A DNA stretch of 53,960 bases. It comes from DATCRE01 sp964235605 (lineage in GTDB: Bacteria; Bacteroidota; Bacteroidia; Cytophagales; Cyclobacteriaceae). A program made the position numbers and the translations under genes. Of this stretch, positions 1-9,527 are shown one piece after another. How positions within the stretch are numbered: the stretch's first letter is position 1; each line of letters starts with the position of its first letter. A model generated the notes under the pieces. That model did not search any database and was not told the DNA's origin. It saw only the letters and a list, made by a program, of their open reading frames with translations. The stretch lies in contig CAXSCR010000028.1 in NCBI GenBank assembly GCA_964235605.1, forward strand, positions 1 through 53,960, read 5' to 3'.

Positions 1-470
1 CATCTTTTACCCCTTCTACCGCAAGTTTAGCAATAGCATAACTTGTTGTTTATCATGAGTCAAGTTTTTAACTTGATTATTTCAATCTCCATTGATAATT
101 TGAATTGGGTGTATCTTTATTGTGGTGCGAGAGATTAGGCAGGTAATGGATTAATTGATATTTAAATTTGTGAGTAAGCTGAAAGCTTACAATATTTTAA
201 CCACAAGCTGAAAGCTGGCGGTAGTAGGGTGAGTGCCTCAGCACTCATTCATCATCAACGACGTATATGCGCGCCTACGCTTTATCAACGAAGTAACTCT
301 AGATATTTCGCGCATGTTCACTGAACTTCGTTCGATAGCATTTGCGCAATGTATTATTCTACGTGATAAATTCCAGCACAGCGCCTTTAATATAAATCCC
401 TTCTGATATTTTATCATGCAATTAAAAATTTACTTCGCAGCTTTAATTATTCGCTGAGCATGAATACCAA
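1..470. other. Intergenic region with palindromic repeats
   Basis: I see no gene here. The stretch lies downstream of the minus-strand antiporter. It contains a palindromic repeat (15-76) and a perfect hairpin at 230-247 (TGAGTGC, loop CTCA, GCACTCA) that lacks a T-run on either side. Short AAGCTGAAAGCT-type direct repeats occur around 180-220. The rest looks non-coding in six frames. Confidence 0.6.
15..76. repeat. Dispersed palindromic intergenic repeat, copy A
   Basis: Two hairpins lie back to back. The first has arms CAAGTT (22-27) and AACTTG (40-45). The second is the perfect palindrome TCAAGTTTTTAACTTGA (60-76). A diverged copy with the same two-hairpin layout lies at 28838-28895. Both copies are intergenic, as expected of a REP-like element. 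No transposase is attached. Confidence 0.6.
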
Positions 471-1943
471 TTACACATGACTCACCTCAAAAGAATCATA
501 GACCTTATCCACCGTTCTTTTATTGTCTGCCATAATAAGTAAGTGATCGCTTTTATTTAAAATTGTTTCGCCATTGGCTGTTAAATATTTTCCATCTCTG
601 TGTATCAAAACAATCACTGCTGTTTTTGGCATATTAAGTTCTACTATTGCTTTACCAACGGCAGGAGAGTTTTCTGGAATATCAAGCTCTATTAATTCAG
701 ATTTAAAATCATCTTTAAATTCCAAGTCCAATGGAAGTTTTCTTTTAAGTTTTGTCGGCACATTCAAATGAAGCCATTTAGCAATGAGAGGAAGTGTTGT
801 ACCCTGTAGTAAAACAGAAGAGACTGAAATAAAAAATACCAGATTAAAAATGGTTTCTGCATAATTCACTTTCGCAATTAAAGGATAGGTTGCAAATACA
901 ATAGGTGCGGCACCTCTAAGCCCGACCCATGAAATAAATAGCTTCTTTCGAAAATTAAAATCACTTGAAAATGATAATGAAATAAATACTGATAAAGGCC
1001 TGGCTATAAGTATCAAGAAGAAAGATATTAAGAAGCCTGTGCCGATAATAGGTAAAATATTTCTAGGAAAAACCAGTAGACCCAGTGTAAGGAACATTAC
1101 AATCTGCATAAGCCAAGCTTGTCCGTCATAAAATTTAATCAAACTACGTTTATGTATGAAATTACTGTTACCCAATATAATCGCAGAAATATAAACAGCT
1201 AGAAATCCGTTGCCACCAATGGCATCTGTAAAAGAAAATGTAAAGAAGACCAGTGAAAGAATAAGTACGGGGTATAATCCGTCTATGTCGAGTTTAATTT
1301 TATTAACTATCCATATCATTAGTTTTCCAAATCCATAACCACAACCTGCGCCTAACGTCATGCCAATGAAAAAATTAGGCAGCACGGAAAGCAGAGAAGT
1401 ATCTGGTTTAGTAACCAAGGCAGTAAAAGTTATCGTTAGGAAATACGCCATCGGATCATTGCTACCACTTTCAAATTCCAGCAACGGACGAAGTCTGCCT
1501 CTCAAACCGATATTTTTTGATCTTAAAATGGAGAATATAGCAGCCGCGTCTGTTGCCGATACAATGGATCCCAATAACATTCCTTCCATAAGAGTCCATC
1601 CTAGCAGGTATGAAGTAAATAAGCCCACGAATAAGGCGGTGATTAATACGCCGACGGAAGACAATGCAATTCCACTTGTCACAATAGGTTTTATGCTATC
1701 CCATTTTGTATCGAGTCCTCCGGAAAATAATATAAAGGTCAAGGCTACTACACCAAGAAACTGGGCTAATTCGGGGTCATTAAAATGAATTCCGCCAGGT
1801 CCATCTGAGCCCGCCAACATGCCTATAATGAGAAACAGTATAAGAGTCGGTAAACCGATTTTAAAGGAGGTTTTGCTAGCAATTATGCTGAGAAAGAGAA
1901 GGAGTGAGCCTAATAATAAAATATTTTCTGACGTTAAAATCAT
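471..1943 (-). CDS. cvrA: Potassium/proton antiporter, CPA family with C-terminal TrkA-C domain
   Basis: This 490-residue inner-membrane protein exchanges a monovalent cation, probably K+, for H+. Residues 1-390 are highly hydrophobic with about 12 membrane segments and match the Na+/H+ exchanger domain; SGGLDTKWD and the NDPMAY segment are family-like ion-path regions. Residues about 400-490 are soluble and look like a TrkA-C (RCK-C) regulatory domain (LDIPENSPAVGKAIVELNMP, then a segment ending in HLLIMAD). The length fits the NhaP2/CvrA family. The start at 1943 puts a hydrophobic segment at once in frame. The gene is divergent from glpD, with about 160 bp between them. Ion preference is inferred from the family, and Na+ cannot be excluded. 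Confidence 0.85.
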   Translation of the reverse strand: MILTSENILLLGSLLLFLSIIASKTSFKIGLPTLILFLIIGMLAGSDGPGGIHFNDPELAQFLGVVALTFILFSGGLDTKWDSIKPIVTSGIALSSVGVLITALFVGLFTSYLLGWTLMEGMLLGSIVSATDAAAIFSILRSKNIGLRGRLRPLLEFESGSNDPMAYFLTITFTALVTKPDTSLLSVLPNFFIGMTLGAGCGYGFGKLMIWIVNKIKLDIDGLYPVLILSLVFFTFSFTDAIGGNGFLAVYISAIILGNSNFIHKRSLIKFYDGQAWLMQIVMFLTLGLLVFPRNILPIIGTGFLISFFLILIARPLSVFISLSFSSDFNFRKKLFISWVGLRGAAPIVFATYPLIAKVNYAETIFNLVFFISVSSVLLQGTTLPLIAKWLHLNVPTKLKRKLPLDLEFKDDFKSELIELDIPENSPAVGKAIVELNMPKTAVIVLIHRDGKYLTANGETILNKSDHLLIMADNKRTVDKVYDSFEVSHV

Positions 1944-2104
1944 TTAATAATTGCTTCAGTATGCTGCACCAAATTTTCGTCAACAGGGTTATAACAACAT
2001 TAAAGTAACTATTTCTAAGGGATAAAATATCTATAAATGAAAGTTGTCGAGGTTTGCGCTTTATTGGTATGCTTTCACTATTTTTCCACAAAGGCAAAAG
2101 ATTA

Positions 2105-3754
2105 ATGGCTTCCCAATTTTCCGCATTTAATCGCTCCGTAATACTGCATAATCTGCAGAAGGAAGAATTTGATTTACTTATTATTGGTGGTGGTATTACG
2201 GGAGCTGGTGTCGCCCTAGACGCAGCGTCGCGTGGGTTAAAAACTGCCCTTATTGAAAAAAATGATTTTGCGTATGGTACCAGTAGTCGTTCCACTAAAC
2301 TTATTCATGGGGGTCTGCGATATTTAAAACAATTGGAATTTGGGCTCGTAAAAGAAGTTGGTAGTGAACGAGCCGTTGTGCACAAGCTTGCCCCGCATTT
2401 AGTTATTCCTGAAAAAATGTTATTACCACTTTCAGAGAAAAAAGGATTAGGCTACTGGCTTACATCAATTGGACTTATGGTGTATGATTGGCTTGCCAAT
2501 GTAACTCGAGTAGATAGAAGGAAAATGCTTACGCGTGCGCAGACATTAAAGCATGAACCCCTTCTGCGTGAAGATGATATAAAAGGAGGTGCAATATATG
2601 CCGAGTATCGTACCGACGATGCTAGACTTACTATTGAAATAATAAAAACAGCCATAGGCCATGGAGCAGTTATCGGTAATTATGTTACGGCTTTAGATTT
2701 CATCTATGACAAGGGGCAAATTTCTGGTGTTACCGTCTATGATAACTTGCTAGAAACTAAGTTTATTATAAAAGCAAAAGCCGTTGTAAGTGCAACAGGT
2801 CCCTGGGTTGACCAATTACGTGAGATAAATAAATCGAAGGAAGGAAAACGTTTACATCTCACAAAGGGAGTTCACCTTGTTGTACCTTTTGAAAAATTCC
2901 CAATTAAGCAAGCAGTCTATTTTGATGTAGATGATGGTAGAATGATTTTTGCAATTCCGCGTGGGCGTACAACCTACGTGGGTACAACAGATACAAATTA
3001 TAAAGGTGATATTGATGAGGTACTGACCACAAATGAAGATGCACTTTATTTAATACAGGCGGTCAATGCCAGGTTCCCTTCTGTTGGATTAACGATCAAC
3101 GATATAGAATCAAGTTGGACCGGCCTCCGTCCTTTAATCCATGAAGATGGAAAATCAGCGTCTGATTTATCTCGTAAAGATGAGATCTTTGAATCGCCTT
3201 CTGGTCTGATTTCTATAGCGGGAGGGAAGCTTACCGGATATAGGAAAATGGCTGAACGCGTTGTGACCTTGATCATAAACAAACATTTTAAAAACCAATA
3301 TCTTGGAGATTGTTATACGGCTAAGATTAGTCTTTCGGTAGTTGGATTTAACAACGCCAAAGAAGTAAGAACATATATAACTGATATAGCAGCGCAATTA
3401 CAATCGTGTGGGCTTTCACATTTTTATGCAGACTACCTGGTACACAACTATGGAAAACAGACCGATCAAATATTGACTTTGTTCAAAAAGCACGAGAACG
3501 TTGAATGTGATTTAGCGCTGGCGTTAGCTGAATTAGAATTTACGATTAATCATGAAATGGTATTGACACCAAATGATTTCTTTATCCGAAGAACAGGTAT
3601 GCTCTATTTCAACAGACCACGTGTCGATCGAATAAAAGACCCCATACTTCAGGCATTTAAAAATTATTTTGGATGGAGTGATGCACTTCTTAATTCAAAT
3701 CGTGCCAACTTTGCAAAGGCAATGAACAATACTCAAAATTTCAAAATACAGTAA
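2105..3754 (+). CDS. glpD: Glycerol-3-phosphate dehydrogenase (FAD-dependent)
   Basis: The enzyme oxidises sn-glycerol-3-phosphate to dihydroxyacetone phosphate and passes electrons through FAD to the quinone pool at the inner membrane. Near the N-terminus is the FAD-binding motif IIGGGITGAGVALDAASRG, followed by the family signature TSSRSTKLIHGGLRYLK. A GTTDTNYKGD segment and the C-terminal DAO-C domain follow. I chose ATG 2105 (MASQFSAFNRS, 549 aa). The upstream in-frame TTG at 2054 would add a basic stretch atypical of the family, and an A/G-rich stretch precedes 2105. The DUF3179 gene begins 2 bp after the stop, so the two are probably co-transcribed. Confidence 0.92.
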   Translation: MASQFSAFNRSVILHNLQKEEFDLLIIGGGITGAGVALDAASRGLKTALIEKNDFAYGTSSRSTKLIHGGLRYLKQLEFGLVKEVGSERAVVHKLAPHLVIPEKMLLPLSEKKGLGYWLTSIGLMVYDWLANVTRVDRRKMLTRAQTLKHEPLLREDDIKGGAIYAEYRTDDARLTIEIIKTAIGHGAVIGNYVTALDFIYDKGQISGVTVYDNLLETKFIIKAKAVVSATGPWVDQLREINKSKEGKRLHLTKGVHLVVPFEKFPIKQAVYFDVDDGRMIFAIPRGRTTYVGTTDTNYKGDIDEVLTTNEDALYLIQAVNARFPSVGLTINDIESSWTGLRPLIHEDGKSASDLSRKDEIFESPSGLISIAGGKLTGYRKMAERVVTLIINKHFKNQYLGDCYTAKISLSVVGFNNAKEVRTYITDIAAQLQSCGLSHFYADYLVHNYGKQTDQILTLFKKHENVECDLALALAELEFTINHEMVLTPNDFFIRRTGMLYFNRPRVDRIKDPILQAFKNYFGWSDALLNSNRANFAKAMNNTQNFKIQ

Positions 3755-3756
3755 GC

Positions 3757-4938
3757 ATGAAGGTGGTTTTCGTTTTCTTGACGTTTATTATTTTAATTGG
3801 TGTCGAGGTTTTGAAAGTCTATTACATTATGCCATTCCCTGGAAGCCAGCATGATGAAACCTTGACTTATGCATATTTCTTCCATATCTACATTATTTAC
3901 TTCCGCATTTTTGGTTGGATAGCATTACTCACTTCGCTTATATATGTGTGGGGAAAAACGTCTTTAAGTTCAAAGATTATTATTGGGATAACGTTTGCGT
4001 TTTACCTCTTTGTATTTCTTTTATTCAATTATTTCTTCGTGGCAGATCGTATTTTTTATCAGCCATCGAACAAGAAATTTCAACTCGTATCCGAAAGTAA
4101 AATAGAAAAGAAGCAGCTTGTACTTGGCGTAGTTCTACATGGTGAGGCAAAGGCATATCCAATTGAACTTATTGGCTATCATCATCAAGTGTGTGACACA
4201 GTGGGTGGTGAACCCGTAATGATAACATATTGTACCGTATGCCGTACCGGACGAGTTTATAGTCCGATAGTAGATGGAAAACCTGAACAATTTAGGTTAG
4301 TAGGGATGGATCATTTCAACGCCATGTTTGAAGATGGAACTACAAAAAGCTGGTGGCGTCAAGTTAACGGTGAGGCTGTTGTCGGGCCATTAAAGGGAAA
4401 ATATTTGAAAGAAATTCCAGCAGAGCAAATGTCTTTACGTGCATGGCTAGCGCAGCATGCAGATTCTAAGATTATGCAACCCGATAGCTTGCATGAACTA
4501 GGTTACAAAGATCTCGTCTTTTACGATGAAGGAACATTACCAAGTACATTGGAAAGGAGAGATTCACTTTCGTGGAACGATAAATCGTGGATTGTTGGTT
4601 TAAACAATGGTGGCCATGCTCGTGCTTATGACTGGAATGATCTTCTAGCTAAGCGTGTAATTAATGATACGTTAGGCGGCTTACCTGTTTTAATCACGTT
4701 ACAGCGCGATAGTACATCTTTTCATTCATGGCGGCGCGATACATTAACTTTTGCATGGCATGAAGTCAATGAAAAACTGACCGATGTCAACACAAACTCT
4801 GAATGGAACTGGAGTGGTGAATGTACATCTGGGAAATTGAGTGGCAAAAAGCTCATGCATGTACAATCCTATCAAGAATTTTGGCATTCTTGGAAAACGT
4901 TTAAGCCACACACAACGCGTTATAAGCCTGTTGAATAA
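3757..4938 (+). CDS. DUF3179 domain-containing membrane protein
   Basis: This is a 393-residue protein of unknown function. Residues 1-95 carry about three membrane helices; the rest is the soluble DUF3179 domain. The domain contains the family hallmark YCTVCRTGRVY, with paired cysteines resembling a thiol or metal site. Histidines (YHHQVC, GMDHF) and late tryptophan-rich segments (SWNDKSWIVG, FWHSW) also match the family. It follows glpD by 2 bp, suggesting an operon, but the link to glycerol metabolism is positional only. The cysteine pair could serve redox or metal binding; no activity is known to me. Confidence 0.8.
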   Translation: MKVVFVFLTFIILIGVEVLKVYYIMPFPGSQHDETLTYAYFFHIYIIYFRIFGWIALLTSLIYVWGKTSLSSKIIIGITFAFYLFVFLLFNYFFVADRIFYQPSNKKFQLVSESKIEKKQLVLGVVLHGEAKAYPIELIGYHHQVCDTVGGEPVMITYCTVCRTGRVYSPIVDGKPEQFRLVGMDHFNAMFEDGTTKSWWRQVNGEAVVGPLKGKYLKEIPAEQMSLRAWLAQHADSKIMQPDSLHELGYKDLVFYDEGTLPSTLERRDSLSWNDKSWIVGLNNGGHARAYDWNDLLAKRVINDTLGGLPVLITLQRDSTSFHSWRRDTLTFAWHEVNEKLTDVNTNSEWNWSGECTSGKLSGKKLMHVQSYQEFWHSWKTFKPHTTRYKPVE

Positions 4939-5046
4939 GAAATCTTAACCCATTTTTAATAAATCTTTATACCAATATAGATTTATCGATACTTCCCGCT
5001 TATTTTCGGCCAAAATTGATTTTTTTACGATCCTAAATAATATCGC

Positions 5047-6027
5047 ATGAAACGCATTGCCGTACTCGGTCCTATTCCCCGAGATCACATTGTTACGCAT
5101 CAAGGGGACCAGATACAAAAATGGGGCTGTGTAACCCATCCGGTAATAGCTTTGTCAATATTGGCAGGTGAGCACATAGAAATTATACCCGTGTCTCATC
5201 TTCGTGCAGTCGATATAGACAATGTGAATGAAGTTTTTACTGGCTATAAAGGAATTAATACGAATGCCATCACCAGCAAAAACGATCAGGGCGATGTTAT
5301 CAGTCTACGTTTCATTGATATGAATAACAGACTCGAGCGCCAGACTGGCTTTATGGACCCCATATTACCAGAGGATGTAAAAGATATTTTAGACTGCAGC
5401 GTATTTGTTTTTGTTCCCATAAGCGACTATGAAATATCTCTTGATACACTAAAGTTTATCAAGAGTAAAAGTAAAGGAACCATCATATTTGATGCACACG
5501 GCAATACCACAGCCTGCCTTGTTAATGGTGAGCGGCAGCGTAAATTTTGGATAGACCGTGACCAATGGCTTCCCTATATCGATGTGTTGAAAATGAATTT
5601 GGAAGAAGCACGTGCGTCATGGTTTAAACGTGAATATGAAACCCAAGATTTTGCCGATAAAGATGATGATACTATTAATATGGACGAGCTTAGATCATTT
5701 GCCCATCATTGCCTTAATAGGGGTGTTAAGTGTGTATATATCACAATAGACTCTCGTGGATGCCTCGTGTTTTATAAGGATAAAAAGGTATTCAAAGAAG
5801 AAATGGTGCCTCCTGTAAAAGTGGAAAATGTAGTAGACACAACAGGCTGTGGCGATTCATTTGCCGGTGGACTGGGTTTCGGATTATTAATAAAGCCAGG
5901 TGAATATGTATCAGCTGCACAATATGGTAATACGCTCGGAGCGCTTCGTACCCAAGGTAAAACATTTGGTGTATTTAAATCACTAGAGGAAACAAACATG
6001 ATAATTCAACAAACTTATTTTAATTAG
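5047..6027 (+). CDS. PfkB-family carbohydrate kinase
   Basis: This 326-residue cytosolic kinase belongs to the ribokinase/PfkB fold. The C-terminal signature DTTGCGDSFAGGLGFGL (about residues 264-280) supplies the anion hole and the catalytic Asp. The N-terminal half starts with IAVLGPIPRDHIVTHQGD, and IIFDAHGN lies mid-protein. The substrate cannot be read from the sequence: fructose, adenosine or ribose-type kinases share these motifs. It sits 74 bp upstream of beta-phosphoglucomutase and then a GH65 phosphorylase, so a role in sugar phosphorylation in the same pathway is plausible. The N-terminus lacks the classic GG substrate motif, so an atypical substrate is possible. Confidence 0.8.
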   Translation: MKRIAVLGPIPRDHIVTHQGDQIQKWGCVTHPVIALSILAGEHIEIIPVSHLRAVDIDNVNEVFTGYKGINTNAITSKNDQGDVISLRFIDMNNRLERQTGFMDPILPEDVKDILDCSVFVFVPISDYEISLDTLKFIKSKSKGTIIFDAHGNTTACLVNGERQRKFWIDRDQWLPYIDVLKMNLEEARASWFKREYETQDFADKDDDTINMDELRSFAHHCLNRGVKCVYITIDSRGCLVFYKDKKVFKEEMVPPVKVENVVDTTGCGDSFAGGLGFGLLIKPGEYVSAAQYGNTLGALRTQGKTFGVFKSLEETNMIIQQTYFN

Positions 6028-6101
6028 TTTTTTGATTTTTTTCTACGTCTGATATATACAAAAAGGCCCCCGACCTATAAATTAATTGTAAATAAAAGGA
6101 A

Positions 6102-6746
6102 TTGATACAAGCTTGTATTTTTGATTTGGATGGTGTGATAGTAGATACTGCAAAATATCATTACCTGGCTTGGAAAAGATTAGCTGATGAGCTTAACATC
6201 AATTTTACATTAGCAGATAATGAGCGGCTTAAAGGTGTAAGTCGCGCGCAATCCATGGATATACTTCTTGAAATTGGAGACCGCAAGATGAGTGAAGCTG
6301 ATAAAGAAAAATTTGCCAATCTAAAGAACAGTTGGTTTGTGAGTTCAGTTGAACGCATGACAACAAAAGAAATTTTTGCAGGTGTAAAAGAATTAATTAA
6401 AGAGCTTAGATTGAAGGGAATAAAAATTGGCTTAGCATCAAGTAGTAAGAATGCTAAACGTGTTATTCAACTGCTTCAAATAGAAGATCAATTTGATACG
6501 ATGGTGGATGGCACAATGATAACACACAGTAAACCTGATCCTGAAATATTTTTACTTGCTGCTTTTAGACTCGGTGTTGAGCCTGAAAATTGTCTTGTTT
6601 TCGAAGATGCAGAAGCTGGCGTAGCAGGGGCTGTTGCAGCGGGAATGAAATGTGTGGGTATTGGTTCGATAGAGCAACTACACAAAGCACACAAAATAAT
6701 TAAATCAACCGGTGATTTTAAGTATGCAGATTTGAAGTTGTTTTAG
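6102..6746 (+). CDS. pgmB: Beta-phosphoglucomutase (HAD superfamily)
   Basis: The enzyme interconverts beta-D-glucose-1-phosphate and glucose-6-phosphate. HAD motif I is FDLDGVIVDT (residues 7-16; nucleophile D8, acid/base D10). The beta-PGM substrate loop follows (YHYLAWKRLADEL). Motif II is the ASSS run, the motif III Lys lies in HSKPDPEIF, and motif IV is VFEDAEAGV. At 214 residues it matches the family. The start is a TTG at 6102, chosen because AAAAGGA lies directly upstream and translation from there gives the canonical N-terminus without an upstream ATG. It is followed by GH65, whose product is its substrate, which supports the assignment. Confidence 0.92.
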   Translation: MIQACIFDLDGVIVDTAKYHYLAWKRLADELNINFTLADNERLKGVSRAQSMDILLEIGDRKMSEADKEKFANLKNSWFVSSVERMTTKEIFAGVKELIKELRLKGIKIGLASSSKNAKRVIQLLQIEDQFDTMVDGTMITHSKPDPEIFLLAAFRLGVEPENCLVFEDAEAGVAGAVAAGMKCVGIGSIEQLHKAHKIIKSTGDFKYADLKLF

Positions 6747-6836
6747 TATGATAAAAGCACTAAGTGAGAGCCGCAAGAAAAGCTTTTAATTTTTTAATTG
6801 AGTTACAACTAGAGAATAGAATATTTTAAAAACAGA

Positions 6837-6880
6837 AAGAGTCTTTCGATTTTCCGAGTATCGGAACTTCCAGACTTTTA
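6837..6880 (+). promoter_or_regulatory. Imperfect hairpin in the leader of the GH65 gene
   Basis: Just upstream of the GH65 start is TTCCGA (6852-6857), a GTA loop, then TCGGAA (6861-6866): perfect 6-bp arms. Outer arms AAAGAGTCT and AGACTTTT can extend it to a longer imperfect stem. It could be an operator or an RNA leader structure; I cannot tell which. Confidence 0.35.
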
Positions 6881-6893
6881 AACATAAACAAGA

Positions 6894-9182
6894 ATGAAGC
6901 AATATCTCAAAAAACACGAGTGGCAAATCATTGAAGAAGGGTTTGATCCTCACTATAATAAAATCTCTGAAAGCGTCTTTAGTATTGGTAACGGACGCAT
7001 GGGCCAACGTGCTAATTTTGAGGAGGAGTATACTGGCGAGACCTTGCGCGGAAGTTATGTAGCTGGCGTTTACTATCCAGATAAAACCAGAGTAGGCTGG
7101 TGGAAGAATGGCTACCCTGAATACTTTGCAAAAGTACTAAACGCACCTGATTGGATCGGCATGCGCATAACTATCGATAGCCAGAAGCTTGATCTAGCCA
7201 AATGCAAAGTCGAAAACTTCAGGCGTGTGTTGGATATGAAGTCTGGTCTGTTGTCGCGGGATTTCACCGCTATTTTTCCTGATGGAAAAAAATTAAAAGT
7301 TAGATCCAAACGCTTTTGTAGCATGGCACATGGTGAAATTGGCGCTATACAATATGCCATCACGCCATTAAATTTCTCATCAACAGCAATCATCGCGTTA
7401 TATGTAGATGCTGATGTTGTGAATAAAGATTCTAACTACGATGAAAAATTTTGGGAAGAGGTTTACAAAGAAGCCTCAGAAGGAAGTGCTATCGTCACCG
7501 TTCAAACTAAGAAAACTTTTTTCCATGTAACCACGGGTATACGTTATAACATCGCGTCAGAAGGTAAGAAAGTAGAGCTTAGTCGGAATAATATTGAGCA
7601 ACGTGAAAAATTTGCAGGCAACGTTGTTCAGTTTGAATTGCATGAAAACAAAGAGGTGGTGATATATAAATATGGCGCCATCTTATCATCAGAAAATCAT
7701 CCGAAAGGAAAATTACTAGCTGAGTGCAAAAAAGTTTTAGATGAAGCATCATCTAAAGGCTTTGACACACTTTTATCTGAACATGAAAAAGTATGGGCTC
7801 ACAAATGGGAAGAATGTGATATTACCATAGAAGGTGATATAGAAGCGCAACAAGGAATTCGTTTTAATATATTTCAATTAACACAAACCTATACGGGTGA
7901 GGATCAACGATTGAATATCGGACCGAAAGGATTTACAGGCGAAAAATATGGTGGAAGTACCTATTGGGATACAGAAGCTTATTGCCTTCCATTTTATTTG
8001 GGAACAGCGGAACAAAAAGTAGCACGTAACCTTTTAATATACCGATATAAACATTTAGCGCGGGCTATAGAAAACGCTGAGAAGCTCGGCTTCAAAGATG
8101 GCGCAGCGCTATATCCGATGGTGACCATGAATGGCGAAGAGTGTCACAATGAGTGGGAAATTACTTTTGAAGAAATCCACCGTAATGGCGCAATTGCTTA
8201 TGCCATCTTCGATTATATCCGTTACACAGGCGATGAAAAGTACTTGGTAGAATACGGACTTGAAGTGCTAATTGGTATTTCGCGTTTCTGGGCACAGCGT
8301 GTTAACTGGTCGAAAGATAAAGACAAGTATGTAATGCTTGGTGTTACCGGTCCTAACGAATACGAGAACAATTCAAGTAATAACTGGTACACTAACTTTA
8401 TTGCGAAGTGGACATTAGAGTATGCCTCACAAGCCGTTGCCTATGTTAAGAAAGAAGATCCTGAGAAATATAAAGACTTAGTTGCTACCACTAACTTCAA
8501 AGAAAATGCAGAAGTAGCAAAATGGCAGGAGATCGCAGCGAAAATGTATTTCCCAGAAGACAAGCAACGTGGCGTAATTCTTCAACAAGATGGCTTCCTG
8601 GACAAAGAATTGATACGTGTTGATGACTTGAAACCTGAGGATCGTCCGTTAAACCAGAAATGGTCTTGGGATAGAATATTACGTTCTTGTTTTATTAAGC
8701 AAGCCGATGTGCTACAAGGACTCTATTTCTTTGAAGAAAAATTTGACATAGAAACCATCCGTAAGAATTTTGATTTCTATGAACCGATGACGGTACATGA
8801 ATCATCATTATCACCTTGCGTACACGTTATCTTAGCGTCTAGGCTTGGCTACAAACAAAAAGCTTATGAACTCTATTTACGTACAGCCCGCCTTGATCTA
8901 GATGATTATAATAATGACACAGAAGATGGCTGCCACATTACCAGTATGGCCGGCACATGGTTAAGTGTTATAAAAGGATTTGGCGGCATGAAAGTGCAAG
9001 ACGGAAAGCTTCATTTTACACCATACCTTCCAGAGCAATGGAAATCTTATTCCTTTAGATTAGAATTCAGAAACCGCGTTATTAAAATTAAAATTTCAAG
9101 CGATAAAACAGATACAATTCTTGAATCAGGCGAAGCAATGAATATTGTTTTGAATAGTAAGGAGATTACGCTGAAGAAGTAG
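6894..9182 (+). CDS. Glycoside hydrolase family 65 disaccharide phosphorylase (maltose/kojibiose/trehalose type)
   Basis: This 762-residue cytosolic enzyme probably phosphorolyses an alpha-glucosyl disaccharide with inversion, giving beta-D-glucose-1-phosphate and glucose. The N-terminal beta-sandwich contains FSIGNGRMGQRANFEE. The (alpha/alpha)6 barrel contains YGGSTYWDTEAYCLPFY, EEIHRNGAIAYAIFDY and, at residues about 483-500, GVTGPNEYENNSSNNWYTN, where the family places its general-acid Glu. The phosphate-site region (SSLSPCVHVILAS) and the C-terminal sheet domain are present. The adjacent pgmB matches the product. The exact disaccharide cannot be decided without structure or phylogeny; maltose phosphorylase is the default guess. 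A gap of about 150 bp with a hairpin separates it from pgmB, so it may have its own promoter. Confidence 0.88.
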   Translation: MKQYLKKHEWQIIEEGFDPHYNKISESVFSIGNGRMGQRANFEEEYTGETLRGSYVAGVYYPDKTRVGWWKNGYPEYFAKVLNAPDWIGMRITIDSQKLDLAKCKVENFRRVLDMKSGLLSRDFTAIFPDGKKLKVRSKRFCSMAHGEIGAIQYAITPLNFSSTAIIALYVDADVVNKDSNYDEKFWEEVYKEASEGSAIVTVQTKKTFFHVTTGIRYNIASEGKKVELSRNNIEQREKFAGNVVQFELHENKEVVIYKYGAILSSENHPKGKLLAECKKVLDEASSKGFDTLLSEHEKVWAHKWEECDITIEGDIEAQQGIRFNIFQLTQTYTGEDQRLNIGPKGFTGEKYGGSTYWDTEAYCLPFYLGTAEQKVARNLLIYRYKHLARAIENAEKLGFKDGAALYPMVTMNGEECHNEWEITFEEIHRNGAIAYAIFDYIRYTGDEKYLVEYGLEVLIGISRFWAQRVNWSKDKDKYVMLGVTGPNEYENNSSNNWYTNFIAKWTLEYASQAVAYVKKEDPEKYKDLVATTNFKENAEVAKWQEIAAKMYFPEDKQRGVILQQDGFLDKELIRVDDLKPEDRPLNQKWSWDRILRSCFIKQADVLQGLYFFEEKFDIETIRKNFDFYEPMTVHESSLSPCVHVILASRLGYKQKAYELYLRTARLDLDDYNNDTEDGCHITSMAGTWLSVIKGFGGMKVQDGKLHFTPYLPEQWKSYSFRLEFRNRVIKIKISSDKTDTILESGEAMNIVLNSKEITLKK

Positions 9183-9194
9183 GTAATTGTTAAT

Positions 9195-9240
9195 GCAGCC
9201 GCATGCTATATAGATTAGTTAGTTTGCGGCTGTTTCATTT
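9195..9240 (+). terminator. Rho-independent terminator after the GH65 gene
   Basis: CAGCCGCA (9196-9203) pairs with TGCGGCTG (9225-9232) over 8 bp with a 21-nt loop and is followed by a short T-rich tail (TTTCATTT). It lies 13 bp after the stop codon. The tail is weak. Confidence 0.55.
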
Positions 9241-9253
9241 AGTGCAGCCTATG

Positions 9254-9516
9254 TTAGTCTTTTCGTGTGGGGTTACCCGTTGTTTTATTCAACTTGTAAA
9301 ATATCGATATTAGGTAAAGGAATAGTAATAAAATGCTATTACTTATATAATACGTTGTTCTGGTATCATCATTACTTCTGATAATCTTTTGAAGATTAGC
9401 ACAGAGATAGCTAAAGGAGCTAGCCCGAAATATATTAATAAAATCAAGACTTCGTGCCAGATGTTAGTTTGTTGTATTTCATCATAACAAGAATTGAATA
9501 TATTTGCTACCGCAAT
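9254..9516 (-). pseudogene. Possible decayed small membrane protein
   Basis: On the minus strand one frame reads IFNSCYDEIQQTNIWHEVLI and continues into a hydrophobic stretch (LLIYFGLAPLAISVLIF). A neighbouring frame then carries on with a second hydrophobic stretch, YYISNSILLLFLYLISIFYK, ending TTGNPTRKD and a stop at 9254. Both pieces look protein-like, with the frame change near 9370. There is no convincing start and the upstream end runs into a stop near the porP-like gene. This could be a frameshifted two-helix protein or chance; I do not recognise a family. Confidence 0.25.
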
Positions 9517-9527
9517 CTAAAAGCCCT

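Noticed and set aside
2054..2104. TTG start for GlpD
   Set aside because: It adds a basic leader not found in the family; ATG 2105 begins the usual sequence.
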